Position numbers and translations under genes: made by a program. The notes beneath the pieces are model-generated. The model had not been told where the DNA came from. It did not search any database and saw nothing but the letters and a program-made list of their open reading frames with translations. This document shows positions 53,246 to 64,000 of a DNA stretch of 64,000 bases, one piece after another; positions within the stretch are counted from its first letter, which is position 1, and every line of letters begins with the position of its first letter. Location of the stretch: contig CM051457.1 in the NCBI GenBank assembly GCA_028274465.1, positions 51,368,362 to 51,432,361 of the forward strand. Direction: 5' to 3'. Source of the DNA: Plantago ovata. Taxonomy: Eukaryota; Streptophyta; Magnoliopsida; Lamiales; Plantaginaceae.

Positions 53246-54616
53246 GTGCAACAAGTTGCACAAGAGCAGCCTCCCGCAAGGGAACAGAGTCGCGCCCCAC
53301 GACCAGCTGCATATGTACCCACTGATAATGTTCGTGTTACACGAAGCCAGAAAAGAAAAGCACCAGAACCAGTCGAGCTCCGTAGGTCGAAGAGGATCCT
53401 AAAAGGACCTCAGAAGCAAAGCCTTATGACAGAAGACATCAGTGAACTTGATGTCGGCTTATCAAATCGGGAAGATCCCGAGACCTACAAAGAGGAAATA
53501 ATTGATATTGACTCAGCCAAATGGCAAGAGGCCATGGAATTGGAGATGGACTCCATGTACCAGAACCAAGTTTGGAACTTGGTAGACTTACCCCAAGGGG
53601 TTAGACCTATTGGGTGCAAATGGGTCTTTAAACGAAAGACAGATGCCGATGGCAAGGTACAAACGCACAAAGCTAGGCTTATGGCATCGATTACAATGAA
53701 ACCTTTTCACCGGTAGAAAAATTGAAGTCCATTCGAATTCTACATGCGATAGCTGCCTACTATGATTATGAGATCTGGCAGATGGATGTTTAGACTGCCT
53801 TCCTCAATGGCAACCTTGACGAAGAGGTCTATATGGTACAGCTGGAAGGTTTTATTAGTAAAACCAAACCAACTGTTGTATGCAAATAACAAAGATCCAT
53901 CTATGGGCTAAAGCAAGTGTCAAGGAGCTGGAATATCCGCTTTGATGAAGCTGTCAAATCGTTTGACTTCATCAAAAGCAAGGAAGATCCCTGTGTCTAC
54001 GCTAGGCACAACGACAAGGGAGTCGTTTTCATGATCATTTATGTTGATGACATTTTGATCATGGGAAACAATGTCTCTATGCTAGAAGAGACTAAAGTTT
54101 GGTTATCAAGTATCTTCTCGATGAAGGACTTGGGTGAAGCGAACTACATCCTAGGGATCAAGATCTTTAGAGATAGATCCAAGAGGATGTTAGGAATGAC
54201 ACAGTCTACATCGACAAATACTAAAGCGTTATAAGATGGACGACTCAAAGAGAGGCTTTCTCCCAGCTAGGCATGGGATTGTCTTATCAGTTAAGGATGG
54301 TCCTAAAACTGATGAAGAAAGAAACGCAATGAGTCGTGTGCCCTATGCTTCGGAAGTAGGGTCTATAATGTATGCAATGAATTACACAAGGCCCGATGTG
54401 GCATATGCGCTTAGTGTCACTTGTCGACACCAACAGAATCCAGGAGTACCTCACTGGACTGCTGTAAAGAACATTCTTAAGTACCTTCGACGGACTAAAG
54501 AGATGTTCTTGGTGATTGGTGGAGAACCAGAATTAAAGATGTCTGGTATGTCGACGCTGGATTTAAATCAGATCCTGATGACTTTAAGTCACAGACAGGA
54601 TACGTATTCAAATTGA
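53246..54616 (+). pseudogene. Element C reverse transcriptase, broken
   Basis: The N-side linker and first RT block (YQNQVWNLVDLPQGVRPIGC) end at a 25-base deletion near 53681. Later pieces carry QMDV followed by TAG, then TAFLNG, IIYVDDILIMG (catalytic) and DLGEANYILGIKI. Further stops or shifts occur near 53890, 54230 and 54545. Confidence 0.85.
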
Positions 54617-54794
54617 ACGGAGGAGCTGTCTGTTGGAAGATTTCTAAGCAAGCCACGGTTGCTGACTCATCAACAGAAGCCGAGTACATTGCTGCATCAG
54701 AAGCATCGAAAGAAGCTGTTTGGATTTCAGAGTTCTTGAAGGAATTGAGGGTTGTTCCTGCTCCTAGTCCAATAACGATTTATTGTGACAATAC
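54613..54794 (+). pseudogene. Element C RNase H, cut by gypsy LTR
   Basis: STEAEYIAASEASKEAVW and ITIYCDNT are present. After GACAATAC the gypsy LTR starts, so the frame runs into unrelated residues. The C-terminal part must lie beyond the window. Confidence 0.85.
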
Positions 54795-56010
54795 TGATGA
54801 ATGTGTATTTTACACTTTCATTCGAGTCTTTTTCACCTATTTTAGCTATCCTCTATGTTAATTTAGCTATATTTTAGTACATTTTATTAGAATAGTGTCA
54901 CGTTTCCCTTTAGATTTTATTTTACAGGTTTTGGTTGAAATTCGAAGATTTCTAGGCAATTATATTGAAGTTGACAAGGAATTGGTGTTCCAGAAGCCTA
55001 TTTGGAGTATCTGAAGGTTTCTGGATAGGATTTGGAGTCTAGGGGTCGAATCTGGAGGTTAGAAGGCCACTAGAAGTCAGAAACCGAGTCCGAAAAGGTG
55101 AAGAAATCCAAAACCGCGTCGAAAAACGCGGAATTCCGCGAAAAAGCCGGGGGCCGAACCGCCCCGGAGTTTTTTCGGGGCCTATATAGTGCTCAGTTTT
55201 CTCTCCGAAAATCATATCTTTCCAGACCTTCTCTCTCACCTCTATCTATAGTGTTAGGTAGGAACTTTCCGGGGCTTGTCCTGGGAGTTCTGTAGCTTAG
55301 GGGATACTTTTCATAGCAGTTTGGAGCTCGTAGGACCGCAATCATCCGGAGATTGACAACCTTCGGTAACTTTGTATCTTACAGTTTTATTCTACTTATT
55401 TTATTATTCTTTCAACATGTTTTCTTCTATGATTTCTGTTGATTGCATGCCTATTATGAGTAGCTAAACTTATCGTTGGTGGTAGTATGTGAATTCTTAG
55501 CGAAGGGAAGATAATCATGCTAATGGCTATATCGCGCATTATACTCCGTGTCATTGCTTTATTTCGTTGATCAGTTGTAACCAAAATTCTCGTATGTTGT
55601 ATTGATTATTTTGCACAATTGGACACTAGTCGACCATCAGACCAATTATCTTCGTAGTGTTGCATAATTACGGAACACAATAGGACAATCGTGATTGACT
55701 AGTCAGACCAAATTATCTTCGTAGTGCTTAATACTTGCAACAGGACACTAGATTGATTCAAACATCTCTATGCAAGACCGAGGAATTTATGCATGATTAT
55801 CGACCCGTTATGTTAAGAAGGACCATACTATCACCAATCTCCATTATCTGCTAGAAACCCCCTATTGCTATCTGTCTGCTGTTTTATATTCTCTTGTTAA
55901 ATAGATAAAGCTAGTTATAGTCCTGAGAGAACGACACTCGAGTCATTCTGCTGCTACACTACGGTTTTCGTTGTAGTTGTGGATTGCCTTTGGCTAATTA
56001 CAAATTTATT
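54795..56010 (+). repeat. 5' LTR of element D, 3' end deleted
   Basis: Starts TGATGAATGTGTATTTTACAC and matches the E LTR until TTGCCTTTGGC; the last 60 or so bases are missing. It has an internal direct repeat around CAATTATCTTCGTAGTG (near 55645 and 55712). Confidence 0.8.
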
Positions 56011-56109
56011 CCTAATTCTATTAATTTTAGTTTTCCTTTTTAATCTCTCTCTGATACTGCTTTCCTAGTCTGTTTCTAATCACCTTTCCTAGTCTGTTAC
56101 AGATTGTGT

Positions 56110-57467
56110 ATGCCGCATACACGTTCTGCAGGAACACCGCTTGCTGATTGAATTGCTGAGATCCATAGAGTCTACCACCAAAGAAGGTGACTCCTTTTCA
56201 AGGAAATCGACGGAATGGTAGAAGCTAGACCACTGAACGCATGGTTTCAACCCACCAAGGATCGTATGAGGGGACCGGCGATTGTTCTTTCGCCTGCAAC
56301 CCGAGATCTGGATATCAAGAACCACGCATTCCAACAACTTCTGAGGTTCTATGGCTTATCAAGGGAAGATGTGATGGGGTACTTGAACGATATCGATGAT
56401 TTCGTCAACCAACTCCCACGACCCGGAGCTGACATAACAACGGATGAGTTGAGGATGAAGGTTTTTGCTATGGGACTTGGCGACAGAGCCCAGTCATGGC
56501 TGAGTTCTCTACCAGCCAGCTCGCTGAACACTTGGGAGAAGGTTTTTTCAGCTTTCATGGAGAAATACTTCCCCCACACCTTGACTACCGCGCTAAAGGC
56601 GCAGATCACTAGATTCAAGCAAGACTATGATGAGACCATCTACACTGCGTTTGAGAGGTTCCAAGATCTCACGAACAAGTGCCCTCACCATGGTTTTGAA
56701 CTTTCCGACCTAGTCCAACACTTCTACTATGGTAATGATCACTGCGAAAACCCCGCTCCGAAAGAGCCACCGAAGTCGAAGTCGGCTCAACTGATGGAGA
56801 ACTTGCAAAAGATGGTTGATCATACACAAAGTTTTCTCAAACGTTATGAAGAAGATTCCGAGAAGACTAGGGAAAGGCTTGATAGGTTGGAAGAGAGCAC
56901 TAGGCTTGCCCATCAAAAGTTGCAGGAGTTTATCGACCGAGGAGCAAGTAGAGAACAAGGCAAACTGCCTAGCAACAATGTGAAGTCGAAATTGGCTGGT
57001 GATGTACCTGACGAAATCACCATCAGGAAGGTTGTTAGGTGCGAGTGTTGCATGAAGGAAGAACTTCTACAGGCTGAGGAAGAAGAGGAGGACCTTGGTT
57101 CTGACGCAAGTAATGAGGAGCAAGAGGATCCCGAACCACTCCCTAAAAGTTTCAATGTTAAGGTAGGGATTGGTGAGCTTGAAGATGTCCGTGCCACACT
57201 TGACACGGGATCCTACTCAAACATAATCCCTTTGAACGTGTTTGAAAAGAGCAACCTTGGAAAACTATCTAAGCAAAGGGCTATTGTGCGTCTGGCGGAT
57301 GGATCCTTTATGAGACCCGAGGGCGTTGTGAAAAATGTGTTCGTCAAGATTGGTGAAGCATCTATATACACCAATTTCATAGTTATGCCGGCATCTGCAC
57401 CTGGGACGGGGGATGTCATACTCTTAGGGCAAACATTCTTGACTAAACTGCGCTCCGTGATGGACAT
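56110..57467 (+). pseudogene. Element D Gag-protease with in-frame deletion
   Basis: The ATG at 56110 gives MPHTRSAGTPLAD, followed by two TGA stops before 56215; the frame is then open to the end. Relative to E, about 531 bp are missing after LVQHFY, removing the end of the capsid domain and the CCHC knuckle while keeping frame. The protease DTGSYSNIIP and LGQTFLTKLRSVMDI are intact up to the E insertion. Confidence 0.8.
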
Positions 57468-58742
57468 TGATGAATGTGTATTTTACACTTTTATTCTAGT
57501 CTTTTTCACCTATTTTAGCTATCCTCTATGATAATTTAGCTATATTTTAGTACATTTTATTAGAATAGTGTCACGTTTCCCTTTAGATTTTATTTTACAG
57601 GTTTTGGTTGAAATTCAGAGATTTCGGGGCAACTATATTGAAGTCTACAAGGAATTGGTGTTCCAGAAGCCTATTTGGAGTATCTGACGGTTTCCGGATA
57701 GTATTTGGAGTCTAGGGGCCGAATCTGGAGGTTAGAAGGCTACTAGAAGTCTAAAACCGAGTCCGAAAAGGTGAAGAAATCCAAAACCGCGTCGAAAACG
57801 CGGAAATTCCGCGAAATAGCTGTGGGGCGAACCGCCGCACTGAGGGGCGAACCGCCGCGGGCAATTCCGGGGCCTATATATAGAGCTCAGTTTTTCTCCG
57901 AAAATCATATCTTTCCAAGCCTACTTTCTCACCTCTCTCTATAGTTTTAGGAAGGAACTTCCCGGGGCCTGTCCTGGGAGTTCCGTAGCTTAGGGGATAC
58001 TTTTTCATAGCAGATTGGAGCGCGTAGGATCGCAATCATCCGGAGATTGACAACCTTCGGTAACTTTGTATCTTACAGTTTTTATCTACTTATTTTATTC
58101 TTCTTTCAATATGTTTTCTTCTATGATTGCTATTGATTGCATGCCTATTATGAGTAGCTAAACTTATCGTTGGTGGTAGTATGTGAATTCTTAGCGAGGG
58201 AAGATAATCATGCTAATGGCTATATCGCGCATTATACTCCGTGTCATTGCTTTATTTCGTTGATCAGTTGCAACCAAAATTCTCGTATGTTGTATTGATC
58301 ATTATGCACACTTGGACACTTGTCGACCAATCAGACCAATTATCTTCGTAGTGTTGAATAATTACGGAACACAATAGGACGTTAGTTGTTGACAAGTCAG
58401 ACCCATATTATCTTCGTAGTGCCTAATACTTGCAACAGGACACAAGATTGATTCAAAGATCTCTATGCAAGACCGAGGAATTTATGCATGATTATCGACC
58501 CATTATGTTAAGAAGGACCATACTATCACCAATCTCCATTATCTGCTTGAAAACCCCTATTGCTTTCTATCTGCTGTTTTATATTCTCTTGTTAAATAGA
58601 TAAAGCTAGTTATAGTCCTGAGAGAACGACACTCGAGTCATTCTACTACTACACTACGGTTCTCGTTGTAGTTGTGGATTGCCTTTGGCAAAATAACAAA
58701 TATTATTTGCTGAATCGAGACCTAACAAATCCCAGTTCATCA
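57468..58742 (+). repeat. 5' LTR of element E
   Basis: 1275 bp, TGATGAATGTG to CAGTTCATCA. It has two GGGGCGAACCGCCGC units near 57825-57860 where D has one altered unit, and the same internal TTATCTTCGTAGTG repeat as D. Confidence 0.85.
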
Positions 58743-58745
58743 AAT

Positions 58746-58763
58746 TGGCGCCGCTGCCGGGGA
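58746..58763 (+). promoter_or_regulatory. Primer-binding site, tRNA-Asp type
   Basis: TGGCGCCGCTGCCGGGGA, three bases after the LTR, one base from the TGGCGCCGTTGCCGGGGA site of Athila/Tat elements. Confidence 0.85.
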
Positions 58764-58911
58764 CTATACTCCTTTTTTCTGTTTAATTTGTTTTTATTTA
58801 CAGCTTTAGATTCCTAATTCTACTAGATTTAGTTTTTCTTTTTAATTTCTCTCTGATATTGCTTTCCTAGTTTGTTTCTAATCACCTTTCCTAGTCAGTT
58901 ACAGATTGCGT

Positions 58912-60984
58912 ATGCCGCATACACGTTCTGCAGCAATACCGCTTGCTGATTCAATTGCTGAGATCGATAGAGTCTACCACCAAAGAAGGCGACTCCTTTT
59001 CAAGGAAATCGACGGAATGGCAGAAGCTAGACCACTGAAGGCATGGGTACAACCCACCAAGGATCGTATGAGGGGACCGGCGATTGTTCTTTCGCCTGCA
59101 ACCCGAGATTTGGAGATCAAGAACCACGCATTCCAACAACTTCCAAGGTTTTATGGCTTATCAAGGGAAGATGTGATGGGGTACTTGAACAATATCGACG
59201 ATTTCGTCAACCAACTCCCACGACCCGGAGCTGACATAACAACGGATGAGTTAAGGATGAAGGTTTTTGCTATGGGACTTGGCGACAGAGCCAAGTCATG
59301 GCTGAGTTCTCTACCAGCCGGCTCGCTGGACACTTGGGAAAAAGTTTTTTCAGCTTTCATGGAGAAATACTTCCCACACACTCTGACTACCGCACTAAAG
59401 GCGCAAATCACTGGATTCAAGCAGGACTATGATGAGACCATCTACACCGCATTCGAGAGGTTCCAAGATCTCACGAACAAGTGCCCTCACCATGGTTTTG
59501 AACTTTCCGACTTAGTCCAACACTTCTACAATGGACTAACCTTCGAGAACCATCAAGTGGTGGATTTCCAATGCCGAGGCAATATTTGGGAGGAAACCGC
59601 AGAAGCCGTCTGGGCAGTTTTCGAAAGGCTTGCTAAGGGTTCGCAGTTCAAGGACCCAAGAGCAATGGTTAGGAGACGTGGACCTGAAGCTCCACCGACT
59701 CAAGAAGCCCCTATGTACAGGGGGAATGGGGATCAATTCGAGTGCTTTACCAACGAATTGAAGCAAGTCCTCAAGAGCGTCACCGGAACAACTGTTTCGA
59801 ATGAAGTATGCCGAATATGCAAGAACTATGGGCATGGGGCTCATATGTGTAGATCAGAGCTGGCATACGATGATGGCAACTGGGCTCGAGGAGGAGAAGA
59901 AGAAGCCTTTGCTACGGAGTTTGGCACTCAAGAAGTTACCTACGGACAAGACGGTAGAAATCCTCGAGGTGGATTTTGGAGAAGAGGATACCGCAACAAT
60001 CAAGGATATGCACCGGCTAACCAAACTTATGGACCTAACCAAGACCGTAGTAGGCTGAACTATGGTAATGATCACTGCGAAAACCCCGCTCCAAAAGAGC
60101 CACCGAAGTCGAAGACGGCTCTACTGATGGAGAACTTGCAAAAGATGGTTGATCACACACAAAGTTTTCTTAAACGTTATGAGGAAGATTCTGAGAAGAC
60201 TAGGGCAAGGCTTGATAAGTTGGAAGAAAGCACTAGGCTTTCCCATCAAAAGATGCAAGAGTTGATCGACCAAAAACTACCTAGCAGCACAGTGAAGTCG
60301 AATGCCATTACATTAGCTGATAATTGACCTGACGAAATCACCATCAGGAAGGTTGTTAGGTGCAAGGGTTGCATTAAGGAAGAACTTCTACACGCTGAGG
60401 AAGAAGAGAAGGGCCTAGGTTCTGACACAAGTGATGAGGAGCAAGAGGATCCCGAACCACTCCCTAAAAGTTTCGATGTTAAGGTAGGGATTGGTGAGCT
60501 TGAAGATGTCCGTGCCACACTAGATACTGGATCCTACTCAAACATAATTCCTTTGAATGTGTTTGAAAAGAGCAACATCGGAAAACTATTTGAGCAAAGG
60601 GCTATTGTACAATTGGCGGATGGATCCTTTATGAGACCCGAGGGCGTTGTGAAAAATGTGTTGGTCAAGATTGGCGAAGCATCGATATACACCAATTTCG
60701 TAGTTATGCCGGCATCTGCACCTGGGACGGGGGATGTCATACTCTTAGGGCAAACATTCTTGACCAAGCTACGCTCCGTAATGGACATCTACCAAAGAAC
60801 TTGCACCATCGAGGTGGATGGCAAACAACACGTATTGCAAGCCATACCTGATCCACCGGAACCGCCTGATATTACTACTCACTATTGTGGTCTTGCAGCC
60901 TATATTCTTTCTTATTCACAGGTTCGTGGCATGGAGAGGAGATCAATGAAGGGGAAGTCTAGTACCCGCAAAAAGAGGAGATAG
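58912..60984 (+). pseudogene. Element E Gag-protease, one internal stop
   Basis: The ATG at 58912 gives MPHTRSAAIPLAD. The capsid part has WLSSLPAGSLDTWEKV and ERFQDLTNKCPHHG with LVQHFYNGL, the Athila Gag signature, followed by a CCHC knuckle CRICKNYGHGAHMC. A TGA at 60325-60327 stands where D has GTA; the frame then continues through the protease (LDTGSYSNIIP, LGQTFLTKL) to KKRR and stop at 60984. One stop therefore separates Gag from protease. It could be a mutation or a readthrough site; the D copy, which lacks it, argues for mutation. Confidence 0.8.
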
Positions 60985-61244
60985 GCGCAGACAGGAGTCG
61001 AGTCAAGGACTTTAAACAATGACACTATCCGGGAGGCAACCCGGAATTTTTATCGCTTTCTTTACTGCTTTTCTGCATGCATTCATTCTTGAACTATTTG
61101 CTTCTCTTATGCGAATTTGTTCATGTGTGTGTCGTATATGCTTTTGTTTGAGTGAGATTTTTCGAATGGTTTTTTGAAAAAATTTAGTTTCGGGATTTAA
61201 ACCGCATTTTCTGACATCGGGACCCGACTCCTCGCATTGGGGAG
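60985..61244 (+). other. Post-protease non-coding segment of E
   Basis: Contains the Athila landmark CGGGAGGCAACCCGG (61030-61044) and T-rich sequence. No RT or integrase motif. Confidence 0.5.
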
Positions 61245-61305
61245 CACGGGGCGAACCGCCCCGTGGTGGGGCGAACCGCCCCACACGTGGGGCGAACCGC
61301 CCCAC
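61245..61305. repeat. Three adjacent GC-rich hairpins
   Basis: 61245-61265 (CACGGGGCG, AAC, CGCCCCGTG), 61266-61284 and 61287-61305 (each GTGGGGCG, AAC, CGCCCCAC). All stems are perfect. Related imperfect units lie in the D and E LTRs. Confidence 0.9.
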
Positions 61306-64000
61306 AGTCCCAGATCTTAAAAAACGCGGATTTCAACCCCAAAACCTTATTTTCTTCATTCTTCTTCATCCATACTCCCAAAAAAACCCGAAAAGTGCGA
61401 TTTTGCTTCTAAATCTTCATAACTTCTTCATTTCTTGACCAAATTGAGTGTTCTTTAGCTTAATTTGAAGCCTATTACATGATCTATCATCCTAACCGAT
61501 CAGATTTCATCCTAATTCGTTAGATTTGCAAATCTGAGGTATCATCTTTAAGAACCCTAATTTTCGAATTTGGGGGTTTTCTAATTTGAGCTTCAATTGT
61601 GCTTGTTTGATGCATGGGTATGTTGTTTATATGATTAGACATGTTATTTACTATCAATTGCATGCTCAATTTTGCTTAAATTGTTGATTTGGGTATTTTG
61701 CTATTAGATGATGTATCTTGTTATGCATTATGTCTTTATCTTTGATTTCTAGCATAAGGATATGTTTATTGGTGTAATATTGGTGGATTTGACGATAGAA
61801 TGCTTATTAGTTGAGATTGAAGATTTATGCTGGTCGAATTTTTGCGCTGCTATGGTATGAATTGAAACCTTGTTATCAAGGTTATTGGTTGTCTAGTAGG
61901 AGCATGATGTGATGAATGGCATGTAGTAATTACGTCGATATGTTGCATGATGAAGAAGCTAGGCTAGACATTGTGGTTTGGGGAGTTCGATTGTTGATTT
62001 TATCACTTGTGTGTTTTGCTTTTACACTAGCATATATTTGAGTCTGTTTTGAGTCGTACGAGGTGCTAATCGCTGTTTATAGGTACCATACTAAGGGAAG
62101 GGAGCATTCACGTTTGATTGATGTGAAGAACCATGTCAAGGAAGGTGATCTCGCTAGATGTGCGTTCGAGCCAAGGGGTTTGGCAACAACGTCGTGGATT
62201 ATCCAAGAGGAGGAGCTAGAGTACACCTGGAGTAAGGACTCCTATGCCTATTCATGCACCACCGAAGGGTCAGAAACCACTATTATGTCAGCACTCCATC
62301 ACGAGGACTACAGAGTTCGAGTGAACAGGAAGGCACCGGAACAGTCTTGCCGCGATGGATTCGATCTTGAGTCCGAAGTTGCTCGAAGGTTCCGAAGCGC
62401 TAGCTTGGTTCCAAAACGTAATGACATGGGTACCCAGCACCTTGTTGGGGTGCCCCTTGCCTGCCTCTAAAGTGAGCATCATATAGACATTGGGCGGAGA
62501 AACAGTGGATAAAGTGGTCAAAATTGGAGAAAAAGGTAGAACACTTCTGAGTATCCGAGCAGCTTACTGTAACCTTCTCGAGGTGTAAATCATTGGAGGG
62601 GGAGGTCCTGATACCACTGCCCTTTCCCCTTCAACAGTTCACATCCTCTTGGAGGGCTTCAGGATGGGGGATTCCATAACAGCGGCGGCCACTCTTGAGA
62701 ATTCTACCTGCCACTACAACTCCACTAGCGAGGATGTGCGTGATAGTAGTGACAATGAAGGCCATACGGGCAATGATGACTCTGATAGGGGAATTGCTCC
62801 TGTTCGGCATATAAATCGAACTACTACACCTGCCAGAAGACCTGATGACCACCTATGAAGCTCACAGAGGAGGCCCAATAAATCACAAGCAGCATACTCA
62901 GCCGACCGAGGCCAAACCATGGGGTAACATCTAGTATCACATCTTATTTCCTCATTTTCTTACTGCTAGGGACTAGCGTTAATTTCATGAGGGGGGATTG
63001 GATTTAAGTGATCTAGTATTATTAGTTTGGAGCTTGACATTGGTAGGCTGAGTATAGTACCTCGCATGATTTATCAGTTTGCATTTGCATTTGCACGTTT
63101 ACTGCTTTCTTAGAATTTTTAGGTTGCATTTCACTACATTCATCCTAGGATAGTCTTGCATGTTTTATATGGAGTTTATTGCCGAATATTTTGAACTTTT
63201 TTATTGGATAGATCAGCTAGCTTTGCCATTAATCGTATGCTTCATCTCTATGAATTTGTTTGAGGTTTTTCTCGCTTGGCTTGTCACATTTATGTATTGC
63301 ACTTAGTTGAGCTAGGTAGTCTCGACATCACTTAGTGGTGTTTTCTCTATTGCGGTTCACGAAGGCCTTTATAATAGGATGATGCATGTTAGGATTTTTT
63401 GGTTGTTTTCCCGAGTAATTATGTACCTAAGAGGCAACAAGTCTTCACCATGCTTTGAGATTGCTAAATGCCTAGGAAGGAGGTAGTGTGATCCTTTGTT
63501 CATAACCTATTCTTCCGAATAGGTTTGGGGAGGGGGTTACACCATCATTAGACTTGTTTCTGTTTTTCATTCTCGTATCGTGAGTTTATTTTCCTTTTTT
63601 CGTAAATTTTGTACTCCAACGGTTTGGGGAAGTCGTGTGAGTCATTTTTGTTTCTCTTTGTTATGCTACTGCTGGCTAAAAAAAAAAATCGAAAAAAAAA
63701 GAAAAGAAAAAGAATCTGGAAAGAAAAAAAGAAAAGTGAAAAGACCCCGAAAAAGCAAAGAAGGGTCCAAAAAAGAAAGCCAAATAGAAGTTTAGCAAAG
63801 TTTTGAGTCATTTCCATTTTTCGTATTGTTCGTAATCGTGTTTTTCTATTTTTTATCTTTTTTGTCTTGAGTGTCATCTGTTCTAGACCACCCTCGTCCT
63901 GCCATTCAGGAAGTGGTGAATAGCTTAAGACTTTACTTGAGAGATGGGGAGAATAGGGGAGAGTTATCTTTTATAGGGAACCCTCCTTCGTTTGATGAGA
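61306..64000 (+). other. 3' region of element E without recognised genes
   Basis: Mostly AT-rich leader-like sequence. One open frame, 62063-62470 (135 residues; words GREHSRLIDVKNHVKEGDLA and FEPRGLATTSWIIQEEELEY), and a shorter one at 62649-62858 could be remnants of the post-pol coding sequence of Athila elements, but I cannot align them to anything. The A-rich tract near 63680-63790 codes only low-complexity Lys/Arg sequence. Confidence 0.4.

Larger units (their letters stand above)
54795..57467 (+). mobile_element. Athila-like Ty3/gypsy element D, interrupted
   Basis: LTR 54795 to about 56010, then gag-protease to 57467, where element E of the same family begins. Compared with E, about 110 bp covering the LTR end and primer site are deleted, so D cannot be primed. 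Preceding AATAC is the expected target duplication; its partner is off the window. Confidence 0.75.
57468..64000 (+). mobile_element. Athila-like gypsy element E, gag-protease only, runs off the window
   Basis: LTR 57468-58742, an Asp-type primer site, gag-protease 58912-60984, then about 3 kb without RT, RNase H or integrase. The post-pol landmark CGGGAGGCAACCCGG (61030-61044) follows the protease directly, so pol appears deleted. GACAT before the LTR is the target site inside element D. The A-rich tract at 63680-63790 is like that near the 3' end of Athila elements. The 3' LTR is not reached. Confidence 0.75.

Noticed and set aside
63580-63806. Lys-rich protein
   Set aside because: It is the translation of an A-rich tract near the gypsy 3' end.

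Overview
This is a plant (eudicot-type) nuclear window made almost entirely of nested transposable elements. The evidence is a set of Ty1/copia and Ty3/gypsy LTR retrotransposons with plant-type primer sites, a Cassandra TRIM whose LTRs carry 5S rRNA sequence, plant-style GT-AG introns, an Ulp1-bearing Mutator-like region, and exactly 100 N at 49960-50059 (an assembly gap of unknown true size). I see no intact host housekeeping gene.

Layout. 1-5.5 kb is AT-rich host sequence with two decayed copies of an unrecognised multi-exon gene (minus strand) and three tRNA-like elements. 5554-8932 is a short copia element with target duplication ATATC that has lost its reverse transcriptase. 9471-10222 is a Cassandra TRIM. 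From 10773 a long-LTR (about 2.08 kb) copia family dominates. A minus-strand LTR (10773-12223) is interrupted by a plus-strand element C (starts 12224). C's leader is interrupted by a minus-strand composite A/B (14600-28487, target duplication GCGGG), itself a product of self-insertion plus recombination. C's leader resumes at 28493 and breaks again at 29074. It reappears after 50069 with the 9-bp word TGTTTAAAT at both edges, so 29075-50068 looks like one large Mutator-like insertion. That insertion carries two Ulp1-protease regions (33.5-39.3 kb) and is itself split by a SIRE-type copia (39296-49959) with a huge env-position reading frame. C's gag-pol occupies 50831-54794 and is cut in its RNase H by an Athila-like gypsy element D (54795), whose protease is cut by a second copy, E (57468 to the window end).

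How parts work together. Each retrotransposon once encoded Gag, protease, integrase and RT/RNase H for its own copying, but nearly all copies here carry stops, frameshifts or deletions. What remains well preserved is structured non-coding sequence. Three unrelated families each contain tandem hairpin arrays: nine-base loops with changing stems in the SIRE element (47072-47354), AGGCGGC loops with compensated stems in the leaders of B and C (25436-25590, 50116-50270), and three GC-rich AAC-loop hairpins in gypsy E (61245-61305). These arrays, plus three in-frame, stop-free, phase-0 intron-like segments in the SIRE env-position frame, are the most novel material in the window. All splice sites, domain calls and nesting relationships were read by eye without database searches.
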